Positions 27,021-35,549 of a stretch of 64,000 bases of DNA are shown in pieces. How positions within the stretch are numbered: position 1 is the stretch's first letter; every line of letters starts with the position of its first letter. The stretch comes from Pseudomonas migulae (GTDB lineage Bacteria > Pseudomonadota > Gammaproteobacteria > Pseudomonadales > Pseudomonadaceae): assembly GCF_024169315.1 (NCBI RefSeq), contig NZ_JALJWR010000001.1:5506501-5570500 (forward strand), in the 5' to 3' direction. The position numbers were made by a program, and so were the translations under genes. Under the pieces are notes generated by a model. That model was not told the DNA's origin. It ran no database searches and saw only the letters and a program-made list of their open reading frames with translations.

Positions 27021-27117
27021 GAGCTGGCTTGCCAGCGATAGACGTCCAGACACCGCGTTCATTCAGACAGCACACGTCATCGTTAACGACCATCGCTGGC
27101 AAGCCAGCTCCCACAGG
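27014..27117. repeat. REP inverted pair (GAGCTGGCTTGCCAGCGAT variant)
   Basis: The left arm CCTGTGGGAGCTGGCTTGCC begins at 27014, within the last six bases of the array. The right arm is GGCAAGCCAGCTCCCACAGG at 27098-27117. The core differs from most REPs in the window. Confidence 0.85.
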
Positions 27118-27172
27118 GGAATGCGTACGCTTGAAGAGCCAGGTCGGCCGGTAGGCCGCCTCGGTTGCATTG

Positions 27173-27325
27173 GCGGCGGGCCCACGGAGCAGGACCGGAA
27201 GGAGGGCATGGCGAGCCACCGTACGAAAGGGGTAAAAGCGCTTGGTTACTTGGCGCTTCTCCAAGTAACCCGCCATAAGGGCGGAACCAATATCAGCCGT
27301 TACCGAAAAAACGGATATACACCCA
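27173..27325 (+). repeat. Copy C of the dispersed hairpin repeat
   Basis: This copy runs from GGCGGCGGGCCCACGGAGCA through GCGAGCCACCGTACG and the perfect stem GGTTACTTGG (27244-27253) with CCAAGTAACC (27261-27270) to AAAAAACGGATATAC. It is in inverted orientation to copy B and abuts the ABC-transporter stop codon. Confidence 0.8.
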
Positions 27326-27330
27326 AAGCC

Positions 27331-29163
27331 TCAATCGATCCCGACAAACCCCCCAGTCTGGTGCTGCCACAACCGCGCATACAACCCACCATGCGCCAAC
27401 AGCTCAGCATGGGTCCCCGTCTCGGCAATCTTGCCTTTCTCAAGCACCACCAGCCGGTCCATCCGCGCTATGGTCGAGAGCCGGTGGGCGATGGCAATCA
27501 CGGTTTTACCCTGCATCAGGGTCTCGAGACTTTCCTGGATCGCCGCTTCAACCTCCGAGTCCAGCGCGGAGGTGGCTTCGTCCATGATCAGGATCGGCGC
27601 GTCCTTGAGCAGCACCCGTGCGATGGCGATCCGCTGACGCTGGCCGCCGGAGAGTTTCACCCCGCGTTCACCCACATGCGCATCAAACCCGGTACGCCCT
27701 TCGGCGTCCGACAGCAAGGGAATGAACTCGTCGGCACGGGCCTTGTGCACCGCTTCCCAGAGCTCGGCGTCGGTGGCATCGGGTTTGCCGTAAAGCAGGT
27801 TGTCGCGGATCGAGCGATGCAGCAGCGACGTGTCCTGGGTGATCATGCCGATGCGCTCGCGCAGGCTTTCCTGACCGACGTCAGCGATGTTCTGGCCGTC
27901 GATCAGGATTTGCCCGCCCTGCACGTCATAGAGGCGCAACAGCAGGTTGACCAAGGTCGATTTGCCGGCACCGGACGGACCGATCAAGCCGATTTTCTCA
28001 CCGGGTTTGATCGTCAGGTTGAGGTCGCCGATGATCCCGCTCTTCTTGCCGTAGTGAAAATCCACGTGTTCGAAGCGTACTTCGCCACGGGCAACGGCCA
28101 GCGGTTTCGCTTCTTCACGGTCGGTGACGCTGACCGGTTGCGAGATGGTCTGCAAACCGTCCTGAACCATGCCGATGTTTTCGAAGATGCCAGTGACCAC
28201 CCACATGATCCAGCCAGACATGTTGACGATCCGGATCACCAGGCCGGTGGCCAGGGCGATGGCGCCGACGGTGATCAGCGACTGCGTCCACAACCACAAC
28301 GCCAGGCCGGTGGTGGTGACGATCAGCAAGCCGTTCATGCTGGTGATGACCACGTCCATGCTGGTGACCACGCGGCCGGCCAGTTGGGCTTTTACGGTCT
28401 GTTCTTCGATGGCTTCCTTGGCGTATTGCTGTTCGAAGTTGGTGTGGGCGAACAGCTTCAGCGTGGTGATGTTGGTGTAGCCGTCGACGATCCGGCCCAT
28501 GAGCTTGGAGCGCGCATCCGAGGACACCACGGAGCGTTCTTTCACCCGTGGCACGAAATACCAGAGGGCGCCGATGTAGGCGGCGATCCAGGTCAACAAC
28601 GGAATCATCAGGCGCCAGTCGGCTTCGGCGAACAGCACCAGCGAACTGATCGCGTAGATCAGCACATGCCACAGCGCGTCCACCGCTTGCACGGCCGAAT
28701 CGCGCAGCGAGTTGCCGGTCTGCATGATGCGTTGGGCGATGCGCCCGGCGAAGTCGTTCTGGAAGAAATTCAGGCTCTGCTTGAGCACGTAGCTGTGGTT
28801 CTGCCAGCGGATCATGCTGGTCATGCTGGGGCTCAGGGTCTGGTGCACCAGCAGGTCATGCAGGCCCACGAACACCGGGCGCAGGATTAGCGCCACGACG
28901 GCCATCCAGGCCAGTTCGATGCCGTGTTCCTTGAAGAAGTTGACGTTCGGCGTGCCTTGGGCCAGGTCGATGATGCGGCTCAGGTAACTGAACAGCGCCA
29001 CTTCGATCAATGCGCCGAACAGGCCGACGGTCAGCAGGGCCGCGAAACTCGGCCAGACCTGCTTCAGGTAATAGGTATAGAAGGGGAAAACACGGTCGGG
29101 CGGAGCCGCCGTCGGGGCGTCACGGAATACGTCAATCAGTTGTTCAAAACGGCGATAAAGCAT
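27331..29163 (-). CDS. ABC-type exporter half-transporter (transmembrane plus ATPase)
   Basis: This 610-aa type IV ABC half-transporter has six transmembrane helices in the first 340 residues. The nucleotide-binding domain follows with Walker A GPSGAGKSTLVNLLL near 390-404, signature LSGGQRQRIAIAR near 504, Walker B ILIMDEATSALD near 525-536 and the switch His in IAHRLSTIA near 560. It should act as a homodimer at the inner membrane and resembles MsbA/multidrug exporters. The substrate is not evident. It stands alone, 91 bp downstream of ppiA's stop on the other side and read leftward. Confidence 0.92.
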   Translation of the reverse strand: MLYRRFEQLIDVFRDAPTAAPPDRVFPFYTYYLKQVWPSFAALLTVGLFGALIEVALFSYLSRIIDLAQGTPNVNFFKEHGIELAWMAVVALILRPVFVGLHDLLVHQTLSPSMTSMIRWQNHSYVLKQSLNFFQNDFAGRIAQRIMQTGNSLRDSAVQAVDALWHVLIYAISSLVLFAEADWRLMIPLLTWIAAYIGALWYFVPRVKERSVVSSDARSKLMGRIVDGYTNITTLKLFAHTNFEQQYAKEAIEEQTVKAQLAGRVVTSMDVVITSMNGLLIVTTTGLALWLWTQSLITVGAIALATGLVIRIVNMSGWIMWVVTGIFENIGMVQDGLQTISQPVSVTDREEAKPLAVARGEVRFEHVDFHYGKKSGIIGDLNLTIKPGEKIGLIGPSGAGKSTLVNLLLRLYDVQGGQILIDGQNIADVGQESLRERIGMITQDTSLLHRSIRDNLLYGKPDATDAELWEAVHKARADEFIPLLSDAEGRTGFDAHVGERGVKLSGGQRQRIAIARVLLKDAPILIMDEATSALDSEVEAAIQESLETLMQGKTVIAIAHRLSTIARMDRLVVLEKGKIAETGTHAELLAHGGLYARLWQHQTGGFVGID

Positions 29164-29254
29164 TTGTTCTCCGCCCGCGTACGGGCTCTCCTTTAAACGA
29201 TATGAGCGGCGCCGGATACCGGCGGCCGCTCAACACTCCCTGTGCATTTGGGTC

Positions 29255-29812
29255 TTAGTCGATGCGCTTGGCCGACTTGATGAACACAGGATCGGCAGGC
29301 ACATCTTTCATGCCGCCACGGGTGGTGGTTTGCGAGTTGACGATGACGTCCACGATATCCATGCCTTTCACGACTTTACCGAAGACTGCATAGCCATCGC
29401 CCTGGTCCAGGAAATCGTTGTCCTTGACGTTGATGAAGAACTGGCTGGTGGCCGAATCCGGCACGGAAGTACGGGCCATCGACAGCGTGCCACGCACGTT
29501 ATGCAGGCCGTTCTTGGACTCGTTCTTGATCGGTGACTTGGTTTCTTTTTGTTGCATTTGTTGGGTGAAACCACCGCCCTGGACCATGAAGCCAGGAATC
29601 ACGCGGTGAAAAATCGTGTTGTTGTAGAAGCCGCTGTCGACGTACTCAAGAAAGTTCTTGGTACTGATCGGTGCCTTGACCGGGTCCAGTTCGATTTCGA
29701 TCTGACCGTTGGTGGTTTCCAGCAGTACGTGCGGCGCCTTGGCGGGCGTGGCGGCCATCAGGTTGGCGGCAAACAGAACGGAGCCAGCGACGAGGGCGAT
29801 TTTTTTCAGCAT
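29255..29812 (-). CDS. ppiA: Periplasmic cyclophilin-type peptidyl-prolyl isomerase
   Basis: This 185-aa protein has a signal peptide ([23 protein letters not shown]) and a complete cyclophilin domain. The conserved [13 protein letters not shown] is near residues 68-80 and [14 protein letters not shown] near 120-133. It corresponds to periplasmic PpiA, which speeds proline cis/trans isomerisation in envelope proteins. It overlaps the end of the alpha/beta-hydrolase gene by 7 bp, so the two are probably co-transcribed, though no functional link is known. Confidence 0.93.
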   Translation of the reverse strand: MLKKIALVAGSVLFAANLMAATPAKAPHVLLETTNGQIEIELDPVKAPISTKNFLEYVDSGFYNNTIFHRVIPGFMVQGGGFTQQMQQKETKSPIKNESKNGLHNVRGTLSMARTSVPDSATSQFFINVKDNDFLDQGDGYAVFGKVVKGMDIVDVIVNSQTTTRGGMKDVPADPVFIKSAKRID

Positions 29813-30621
29813 GGGTCAGTGATCCTGAGGGTAGTGGTGTCGACTGCGGTGAGAAACTCGAGCAGGGTTTGGTTGAAGCGTTCGGGTTGATCCAGCGGGG
29901 TGGCGTGGCGCGAATCGGCGATCACCACCAGCCGCGCATCGGGCAGCAGTTTTACGTACGTCTCCTTCAGCGACACCGGTGTGTAGTCACGGTCGGCGCT
30001 GACGATGAGGGTTGGACAGGACACTCTGGAAAGTCGTTCCTGAACACCCCAGCCAACGATCGCGTCGAAGCTGGCGAGATAAGCACGTTTGTCATTTTTT
30101 GCCCAGCGCTCGGCCATCTTTTGACGCAATTCGGCCTGTTCCGGTTTCGGGAACAGTTTGGCGCCCAAGGCTTTGCCGATGGCGCCCAGACTGAGCGCAC
30201 GCATCAGGCTCCAGCGTTTGAACCACTGCCAATAATCGTCACGACTGCGCAATTTGACCTCGGGTGCGCTGTTGACGATGCACAGGCTTTTGAGCAATTG
30301 CGGCTGATCCACCGCCAGCTGAAAGCCGATCATGCCGCCCATCGAAAGTCCCACATAATGTGTCGGGCCGAGGTTCAGATGTTCGATCAGGGCGATCAGG
30401 TCGGCGCTGAACCCGGCGATGCTGTAGCGCTCGCGGGGTTTGTCCGAGCGACCGTGACCGCGCACATCCGGCACGATCACCCGGTAGTGGGCAGACAGTG
30501 CCGGGATCTGTTTTTCCCAGTCCAGCGTGCTGGAACCCAGCCCGTGGACCAGCAGCAACGGCGCGCCGTGACCATATTCCTCATAGTGCAGGTTACAACC
30601 TTCGTGTTCGAAATAGGCCAT
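29806..30621 (-). CDS. Alpha/beta-hydrolase
   Basis: This 271-aa alpha/beta-hydrolase fold protein has the nucleophile elbow GLSMGG near residues 96-101, a likely acid in [10 protein letters not shown] near 210 and the catalytic His in [14 protein letters not shown] near 240. The oxyanion region is [13 protein letters not shown] near 22. It resembles 3-oxoadipate enol-lactonase and related esterases, but no aromatic-catabolism genes are near, so the substrate is unknown. It is translationally coupled to ppiA, and a divergent or upstream LysR gene lies 15 bp away on the same strand. Confidence 0.88.
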   Translation of the reverse strand: MAYFEHEGCNLHYEEYGHGAPLLLVHGLGSSTLDWEKQIPALSAHYRVIVPDVRGHGRSDKPRERYSIAGFSADLIALIEHLNLGPTHYVGLSMGGMIGFQLAVDQPQLLKSLCIVNSAPEVKLRSRDDYWQWFKRWSLMRALSLGAIGKALGAKLFPKPEQAELRQKMAERWAKNDKRAYLASFDAIVGWGVQERLSRVSCPTLIVSADRDYTPVSLKETYVKLLPDARLVVIADSRHATPLDQPERFNQTLLEFLTAVDTTTLRITDPC

Positions 30622-30635
30622 GGGTTCACTCCGTG

Positions 30636-31559
30636 TCAGGCTTGTTCAGGGGCGGCGAAGGGCGCATCCAGCGGCGCGGTATCGAACGTGCGCAGCAGTT
30701 CGATGAGGATCTGCGTCGCCGGGCCCAGCGGTTTGTCCTTGTTCGAATACAGGTAGAAGCTCGGGTTACGGCTGCCGCCCTGATCCAACGGTAGCAGCTT
30801 GAGCGTCCCTTCCTTCAGTTCACGTTCGATCATGTGCCGCGGCAACCACGCAAAACCCAGCCCGCTGCCGACAAACGTGGCGGCGGTGGCCAGGCTGCCG
30901 ACGGTCCAGCGCTGCTCGGCGCCGAGCCAGCCGACATCCCGCGGTTGCTGGCGGCCGGAGTCGCGGATCACCACTTGCATCTGGCTTTCCAGGTCCTGGA
31001 AATTCAGTTCGCGGTTCAGGCGGTGCAGGGCGTGCTCGGGGTGGGCGACGGCGACGAATTCGACGTCACTCAATTCCGCGCCCAGGTAACCGGGAATGCT
31101 GAAACCGGTGATTGCCAGATCGGCCACGCCTTCGAGCAGGACTTCCTCCACGCCCGACAACACTTCTTCGCGCAGTCGCACCCGGCAGCCGCGGCTTTGC
31201 GGCATGAACGCGGTCAAGGCGCGGACGAGGCGGGCGCTCGGGTAGGCGGCGTCGACCACCAGCCGCACTTCCGCTTCCCAGCCTTGTTCCATGTGATGCG
31301 CCAGGTCTTCCAGTTGACTGGCCTGTTTCACCAGTTGCCGCGAGCGGCGCAGCAACACGCCGCCGGCTTCGGTCAGCACAGCCTTGCGGCCGTCGATGCG
31401 CAGCAGGGGCACGCCGAGCTGGTCCTGCATGCGCGCCACGGTGTAGCTGACTGACGATTGCGAGCGGTGCAGCGCTTCGGCGGCCTGGGCGAAGCCGCCG
31501 TGGTCGACCACGGCCTGCAGCGTTCGCCATTGATCAAGGGTCACGCGGGGCGCTTTCAT
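30636..31559 (-). CDS. LysR-family transcriptional regulator
   Basis: This 307-aa LysR regulator has its helix-turn-helix at residues 9-68 (TLQAVVDHGGFAQAAEALHR, then QSSVSYTVARMQDQLGVPLL) followed by the effector-binding domain. It ends 14 bp before the alpha/beta-hydrolase start on the same strand, so it may head an operon lysR-hydrolase-ppiA and control it. The ATG at 31559 follows AGGAGCTCAAC. The target is unknown. Confidence 0.9.
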   Translation of the reverse strand: MKAPRVTLDQWRTLQAVVDHGGFAQAAEALHRSQSSVSYTVARMQDQLGVPLLRIDGRKAVLTEAGGVLLRRSRQLVKQASQLEDLAHHMEQGWEAEVRLVVDAAYPSARLVRALTAFMPQSRGCRVRLREEVLSGVEEVLLEGVADLAITGFSIPGYLGAELSDVEFVAVAHPEHALHRLNRELNFQDLESQMQVVIRDSGRQQPRDVGWLGAEQRWTVGSLATAATFVGSGLGFAWLPRHMIERELKEGTLKLLPLDQGGSRNPSFYLYSNKDKPLGPATQILIELLRTFDTAPLDAPFAAPEQA

Positions 31560-31608
31560 GTTGAGCTCCTCTTGTCCTAAGCTGGCAGTCCTTATTGGAG
31601 ACTGCCGA

Positions 31609-31923
31609 ATGAAAAAATTCTGTTATGTGGTGTTGGCGATGCTGCCGCTGACGGCCTTTGCTTACCCGATCGACGTACAAAAACAGTTGAACGGTATGAG
31701 CATCGACTACAACACGTATGACACGGATACCGACATCGCCTCCATTCAGGTGAACAACTACGGCAGCACCGATGCAGTCTGTAAGGTGGTTTTCAATAAC
31801 GGTCCGGAAGCGCCACGCACCCGCAATATCGAAGTGGCTGCCGGCAAGCACAAAAATGCCACTGCCAAATTCAACCGGACCATCATCAAGATGCGCATCA
31901 ATCTGACCTGCACTCCGAAATGA
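31609..31923 (+). CDS. Small secreted protein of unknown function
   Basis: This 104-aa protein has a clear signal peptide (MKKFCYVVLAMLPLTAFA, cleavage before YPIDVQ). The mature part of about 86 residues has two Cys (DAVCKVVF and the terminal LTCTPK) that could form a disulfide. The mix of short beta strands (IASIQVNNYGSTDAVCKVVF, then IIKMRINLTC) suggests a small beta-sandwich. I do not recognise the family beyond hypothetical proteins seen in Pseudomonas. The ATG at 31609 follows TTGGAGA and gives the signal peptide; an upstream in-frame start would not. It is divergent from the LysR gene. Confidence 0.85.
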   Translation: MKKFCYVVLAMLPLTAFAYPIDVQKQLNGMSIDYNTYDTDTDIASIQVNNYGSTDAVCKVVFNNGPEAPRTRNIEVAAGKHKNATAKFNRTIIKMRINLTCTPK

Positions 31924-31925
31924 CT

Positions 31926-32019
31926 CTGTAGGAGCGAGGCTTGCCCGCGAAGGCGATGCACCAGTCGACATCAATGTTGAATGACACGGCCCCTTCGCGG
32001 GCAAGCCTCGCTCCTACAG
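31926..32019. repeat. REP inverted pair (CTGTAGGAGCGAGGCTTGCC variant)
   Basis: Perfect 28-nt arms lie at 31926-31953 and 31992-32019. The pair begins three bases past the secreted-protein stop and could form its 3' end. Confidence 0.9.
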
Positions 32020-32149
32020 AAGGGTGCATTCAGCTTATAAACGAATTTATTGATGGGTTGTAGCAGTTATTTGCGCTTTTTCATCGATATGACACTGTTT
32101 AACCTTCACTCCATCGACTTACAACATTCTCAGATGGAGGCTACATCCC

Positions 32150-32749
32150 ATGTCCCGCGTTCTGATCATCGAAAGCAGCGCCCGTCAGCAAGACTCGGTT
32201 TCCCGTCAACTGACCCAGACCTTCATCAGCCAGTGGAAAGCCGCACACCCCAACGACCAGATCACCGTGCGTGACCTCGCCGTCAACCCGGTGCCGCACC
32301 TGGACATCAACCTGCTGGGCGGCTGGATGAAACCCGCTGAGCAGCGCAGCGACATCGAACAGGTTTCCCTGGAGCGCTCCAACCAGTTGACCGACGAATT
32401 GCTGGCGGCGGACGTGCTGGTCATGGCCGCGCCCATGTACAACTTCGCCATTCCGAGCACCCTTAAAGCCTGGCTCGACCACGTGCTGCGTGCCGGCGTG
32501 ACCTTCAAGTACACCGAGACCGGCCCGCAAGGCCTGCTCAGCGGCAAGCGCGCTTACGTACTGACCGCTCGCGGCGGGATCTACGCCGGTAGCACCGCGG
32601 ATCATCAGGAACCCTACCTGCGTCAGGTCATGGGCTTCATCGGGATTCACGACGTGACCTTCATCCATGCCGAAGGCATGAACCTGGGCGGCGACTTCCA
32701 GGAGAAGGGACTGAACCAGGCCAACGCCAAGCTTTCCCTTGTCGCCTGA
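32150..32749 (+). CDS. azoR: FMN-dependent NADH-azoreductase
   Basis: This 199-aa flavodoxin-fold enzyme matches AzoR/acyl-carrier-protein phosphodiesterase-type quinone reductases in length and pattern. The FMN-phosphate loop is IIESSARQQDSVSRQLT at residues 6-22, MAAPMYNFAIPSTLKAWLDH near 94-113 is the family signature, and TARGGIYAG near 143 lines the flavin. It reduces quinones and azo compounds with NADH in the cytoplasm and probably protects against electrophiles. It has a GGAGG site 11 bp before the ATG and stands alone. Confidence 0.94.
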   Translation: MSRVLIIESSARQQDSVSRQLTQTFISQWKAAHPNDQITVRDLAVNPVPHLDINLLGGWMKPAEQRSDIEQVSLERSNQLTDELLAADVLVMAAPMYNFAIPSTLKAWLDHVLRAGVTFKYTETGPQGLLSGKRAYVLTARGGIYAGSTADHQEPYLRQVMGFIGIHDVTFIHAEGMNLGGDFQEKGLNQANAKLSLVA

Positions 32750-32789
32750 TACGTTAATCGCCAGATAATCACTGGATGGTCTAGTGACC

Positions 32790-32894
32790 TGGCGCAACCC
32801 TTCAAGCCTGTACGCGCATCGACCTCCCTTTGCACTTGTTGCTCCTGAGTGCTGTAGCCCGATTGAACGCTTTAGCGAGATCGGGCTTTTTTTT
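32790..32894 (+). ncRNA. Candidate small RNA ending in an intrinsic terminator
   Basis: The terminator hairpin lies more than 100 bp past azoR and follows an unstructured, C/U-rich segment (CCTCCCTTTGCACTTGTTGC at 32823-32842) of the sort used as a seed by Hfq-dependent sRNAs. A transcript of about 100 nt would start near 32790, where CTAGTG (32781-32786) could be a weak -10 box. Alternatively the whole segment is only the 3' trailer of azoR. Confidence 0.3.
32856..32894 (+). terminator. Intrinsic terminator downstream of azoR
   Basis: An 8-bp perfect stem AGCCCGAT (32856-32863) with ATCGGGCT (32880-32887) encloses an inner CGC-TTTA-GCG hairpin and is followed by eight T. Confidence 0.9.
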
Positions 32895-32922
32895 GCCTGC
32901 GGTTTGATGAGTACACAGAGAA

Positions 32923-33017
32923 CCCTGTGGGAGCGGGCTTGCCCGCGATGGCGGTGTGACAGGCAAAATTGAATTGACTGATACGCCGTCATCGCGGGCA
33001 AGCCCGCTCCCACAGGG
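32923..33017. repeat. REP inverted pair
   Basis: Arms CCCTGTGGGAGCGGGCTTGC (from 32923) and GCAAGCCCGCTCCCACAGGG (to 33017) form a standard long hairpin. Confidence 0.92.
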
Positions 33018-33083
33018 ATCTGTGGGCTCTCGCGATCGTCGGCAAAACCCGCTATCGTCGCCGCCATTCAAAACGAGGCGAGC

Positions 33084-33950
33084 ATGGGCTATCTACTTTT
33101 TGTCACGCTGATCCAGGCGTTTTCCTTCAGTCTGATCGGCGAATACCTGGCCGGTCATGTCGACAGTTACTTTGCGGTGCTGGTGCGAGTGGTGCTGGCA
33201 GGACTGGTCTTCATTCCGTTGACCCGCTGGCGTTCGGTGGAACCGGCGTTCATGCGCGGCATGCTGCTGATCGGCGCGTTGCAGTTTGGCGTGACCTACG
33301 TCTGCCTGTACCTGAGCTTCCGGGTGCTGACGGTGCCGGAAGTGTTGCTGTTCACCATCCTCACACCCTTGCACGTGACCCTGATCGAAGATGCGCTGAA
33401 CCGGCGCTTCAATCCGTGGGCGCTGGTCGCCGCACTGGTGGCCGTGCTTGGCGCGGCGGTGATTCGCTTTGACCGGATCAACCCGGACTTCTTCATGGGG
33501 TTCCTGTTGCTGCAACTGGCCAACTTCACCTACGCCGCCGGGCAGGTGCTTTACAAGCATCTGGTGGCGCGCCATCCGAGCGATCTGCCGCATTATCGGC
33601 GCTTCGGTTTTTTCTATCTCGGCGCATTGGCGGTGGCGTTGCCGGCCTTCCTGCTGTTCGGCAAACAGAATTTCCTGCCCGAAGCACCGCTGCAATGGGC
33701 CGTGCTGGTGTTCCTCGGCCTGGTGTCGACCGCGTTGGGGTTGTACTGGTGGAACAAGGGCGCGTGCCTGGTGAATGGCGGGACGCTGGCGGTGATGAAC
33801 AATCTGCATGTGCCGGTGGGGTTGCTGATCAATTTGCTGATCTGGAATCAGCATGAAGAGCTCGGGCGATTGTTCCTGGGTGGTTCGGTGATTTTGATGG
33901 CGGTGTGGATCAGCCGGTTGGGTGTACGCCAACCGGCAGTCGCGCACTAA
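33084..33950 (+). CDS. EamA/DMT-family transporter (carboxylate/amino acid/amine type)
   Basis: This 288-aa protein has ten predicted transmembrane helices. It differs in sequence from the other two DMT genes here: FTILTPLHVTLIEDALNRRF closes repeat 1 and FLGLVSTALGLYWWNKGACL begins the second half of repeat 2. Substrate and direction are unknown; family members move carboxylates, amino acids or amines. It is a single gene between two REP pairs, with CGAGG before the ATG. Confidence 0.86.
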   Translation: MGYLLFVTLIQAFSFSLIGEYLAGHVDSYFAVLVRVVLAGLVFIPLTRWRSVEPAFMRGMLLIGALQFGVTYVCLYLSFRVLTVPEVLLFTILTPLHVTLIEDALNRRFNPWALVAALVAVLGAAVIRFDRINPDFFMGFLLLQLANFTYAAGQVLYKHLVARHPSDLPHYRRFGFFYLGALAVALPAFLLFGKQNFLPEAPLQWAVLVFLGLVSTALGLYWWNKGACLVNGGTLAVMNNLHVPVGLLINLLIWNQHEELGRLFLGGSVILMAVWISRLGVRQPAVAH

Positions 33951-33951
33951 A

Positions 33952-34049
33952 CCCTTGTGGGAGCGGGCTTGCTCGCGAAGAGGTCATGTCAGTCGACATT
34001 AATGTTGAATGACACACCGCATTCGCGAGCAAGCCCGCTCCCACAGGGG
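33952..34049. repeat. REP inverted pair between convergent genes
   Basis: Arms CCCTTGTGGGAGCGGGCTTG (from 33952) and its complement ending CCCACAGGGG at 34049 lie between the convergent DMT and mechanosensitive-channel genes, ten bases from the latter's stop. Confidence 0.9.
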
Positions 34050-34058
34050 ATTGCGGTG

Positions 34059-35357
34059 TTACATAACGTGTTTTTCAGGTTCGGGAATGTGGCTGGCGCC
34101 CAGCATGGCCGGGAGCAACCCGGCCCTTAGATCCCCGCCACTCGGCTGCTGATAAAGGCTTAGTCCGAACTCGGGCAGCACCGCCAGCAAGTAATCGAAA
34201 ATGTCCCCCTGAATCCGCTCGTAATCCGCCCACACCGTGGTGCGCGTAAAACAGTAGATTTCCAGCGGAATCCCCTGCGCCGTCGTCTGCATCTGCCGCA
34301 CCATGCAGGTCATGTTCGGCTGGATCTCCGGATGGCTCTTCAAATACGCCAGCGCATAGGCGCGGAAGGTCCCGATGTTGGTCATCCGCCGCCGGTTGGC
34401 CGACATGGCCGCGACGTTGCCCTGAGCCTCGTTCCAGGCCTTGAGTTCTGCCTGTTTGCGGGTGATGTAGTCGGTCAGCAGGTGCACCTGGGACAGCTTT
34501 TGCTCCTCGTCATCATGGATGAAGCGCACACCGCTGGCATTGATGAACAGGCTGCGTTTGATCCGCCGCCCACCCGACTGCTGCATGCCGCGCCAGTTCT
34601 TGAACGACTCGGACATCAGGCGCCAGGTCGGAATCGAAACGATGGTCTTGTCGAAATTCTGCACCTTGACCGTGTGCAGCGTGATGTCCACCACATCGCC
34701 ATCGGCGCCGACTTGCGGCATCTCGATCCAGTCGCCGACCCGTAGCATGTCGTTGCTGGTCAGCTGCACACTGGCGACGAACGACAGCAGGGTGTCCTTG
34801 TAGACCAACAGAATCACCGCCGACATGGCGCCCAGCCCCGACAGCAGCAACAGCGGCGAGCGGTCGATCAACGTGGCGACGATGATGATCGCGCCAAACA
34901 CGTACAAGACCATTTTCGTTAGTTGCACGTAGCCTTTGATGGAGCGGGTACGGGCATGCTCGGTGCGCGCATAGATATCCAGCAACGCGTTGAGCAGGGC
35001 GCTGATGGCCAACACCAGGAACAGAATGGTGAAGGCCAGCGCCGCGTTGCCGAGGAAAATCAGGCTGGTTTTGCTGAGTTCCGGTACCAGGTGCAGGCCG
35101 AACTGGATCAGCAGCGACGGCGTCATTTGCGCCAGGCGATGAAACACCTTGTTCTGCCGAAAGTCATTAACCCAATGCAACGCCGGTTGACGGCCCAGCA
35201 TTTTTGTCGCATGAAGAATGAGGTAACGCGCCACTCGTCCGAGGGCCAGTGCCACCAGCAGCAGCAAAAGCAGCCCGAGGCTGGAATGCAGGAGCGGATG
35301 CTGATCGAGCGCACCCCAGAGGTCTTGGATGTTGAGCCAGAGCTGTTTGATATCCAT
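34059..35357 (-). CDS. Mechanosensitive ion channel family protein (YbdG-like MscS)
   Basis: This 432-aa inner-membrane protein has four or five transmembrane helices in the first 160 residues, then an MscS-type pore helix and beta domain. LGAMSAVILLVYKDTLLSFVASVQL near residues 150-175 is the pore-lining region. MLRVGDWIEMPQVGADGDVVDI near 180-200 is the beta domain and FKNWRGMQQSGGRRIKRSLFI near 240 is characteristic of E. coli YbdG. Such channels release solutes on osmotic downshock, with small-conductance MscM-type activity in E. coli. I chose the ATG at 35357; upstream in-frame sequence is poorly hydrophobic and non-conserved in look. It diverges from the helicase gene across 192 bp. Confidence 0.92.
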   Translation of the reverse strand: MDIKQLWLNIQDLWGALDQHPLLHSSLGLLLLLLVALALGRVARYLILHATKMLGRQPALHWVNDFRQNKVFHRLAQMTPSLLIQFGLHLVPELSKTSLIFLGNAALAFTILFLVLAISALLNALLDIYARTEHARTRSIKGYVQLTKMVLYVFGAIIIVATLIDRSPLLLLSGLGAMSAVILLVYKDTLLSFVASVQLTSNDMLRVGDWIEMPQVGADGDVVDITLHTVKVQNFDKTIVSIPTWRLMSESFKNWRGMQQSGGRRIKRSLFINASGVRFIHDDEEQKLSQVHLLTDYITRKQAELKAWNEAQGNVAAMSANRRRMTNIGTFRAYALAYLKSHPEIQPNMTCMVRQMQTTAQGIPLEIYCFTRTTVWADYERIQGDIFDYLLAVLPEFGLSLYQQPSGGDLRAGLLPAMLGASHIPEPEKHVM

Positions 35358-35549
35358 GGGTAAAACCGTTCTTCTATAGGACGCGTCGGGGCGATTAGAG
35401 CATTTAAGACGCTTTGGATGACGTTTGAGGACAAAACAAGCAACAAAAAAGCCACTGTTTACGGTCGTTTGCATAAAGAAACTCGGCCTCGGCGCTCGAA
35501 ACCGTTACCCTATGCAGCTGTTTTTTTGTATTTCTTCGAGGTAGCACCC

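Larger units (their letters stand above)
26247..27330. other. 1.1-kb gene-free repeat region
   Basis: No real gene is visible between aqpZ and the ABC transporter. The region contains, in order, a GGGATT hexamer run, an inverted copy (B) of the dispersed hairpin repeat, about 150 bp of low-information sequence, a REP half, five 40-bp tandem units, a REP pair and a forward copy (C) of the dispersed repeat. Long open frames cross it on both strands only because the repeats lack stop codons. Confidence 0.8.
32750..33083. other. Gap after azoR: candidate sRNA/terminator and REP pair
   Basis: This 334-bp gap contains a C/U-rich leader, a strong intrinsic terminator at 32856-32894 and a REP pair at 32923-33017. 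The start of the DMT gene follows 66 bp later. Confidence 0.6.

Noticed and set aside
26539..28890. A 783-codon plus-strand open frame
   Set aside because: It runs through the tandem repeats and then opposite the conserved ABC transporter. It has no family pattern and a repeat-driven composition. The ABC gene on the minus strand is real.
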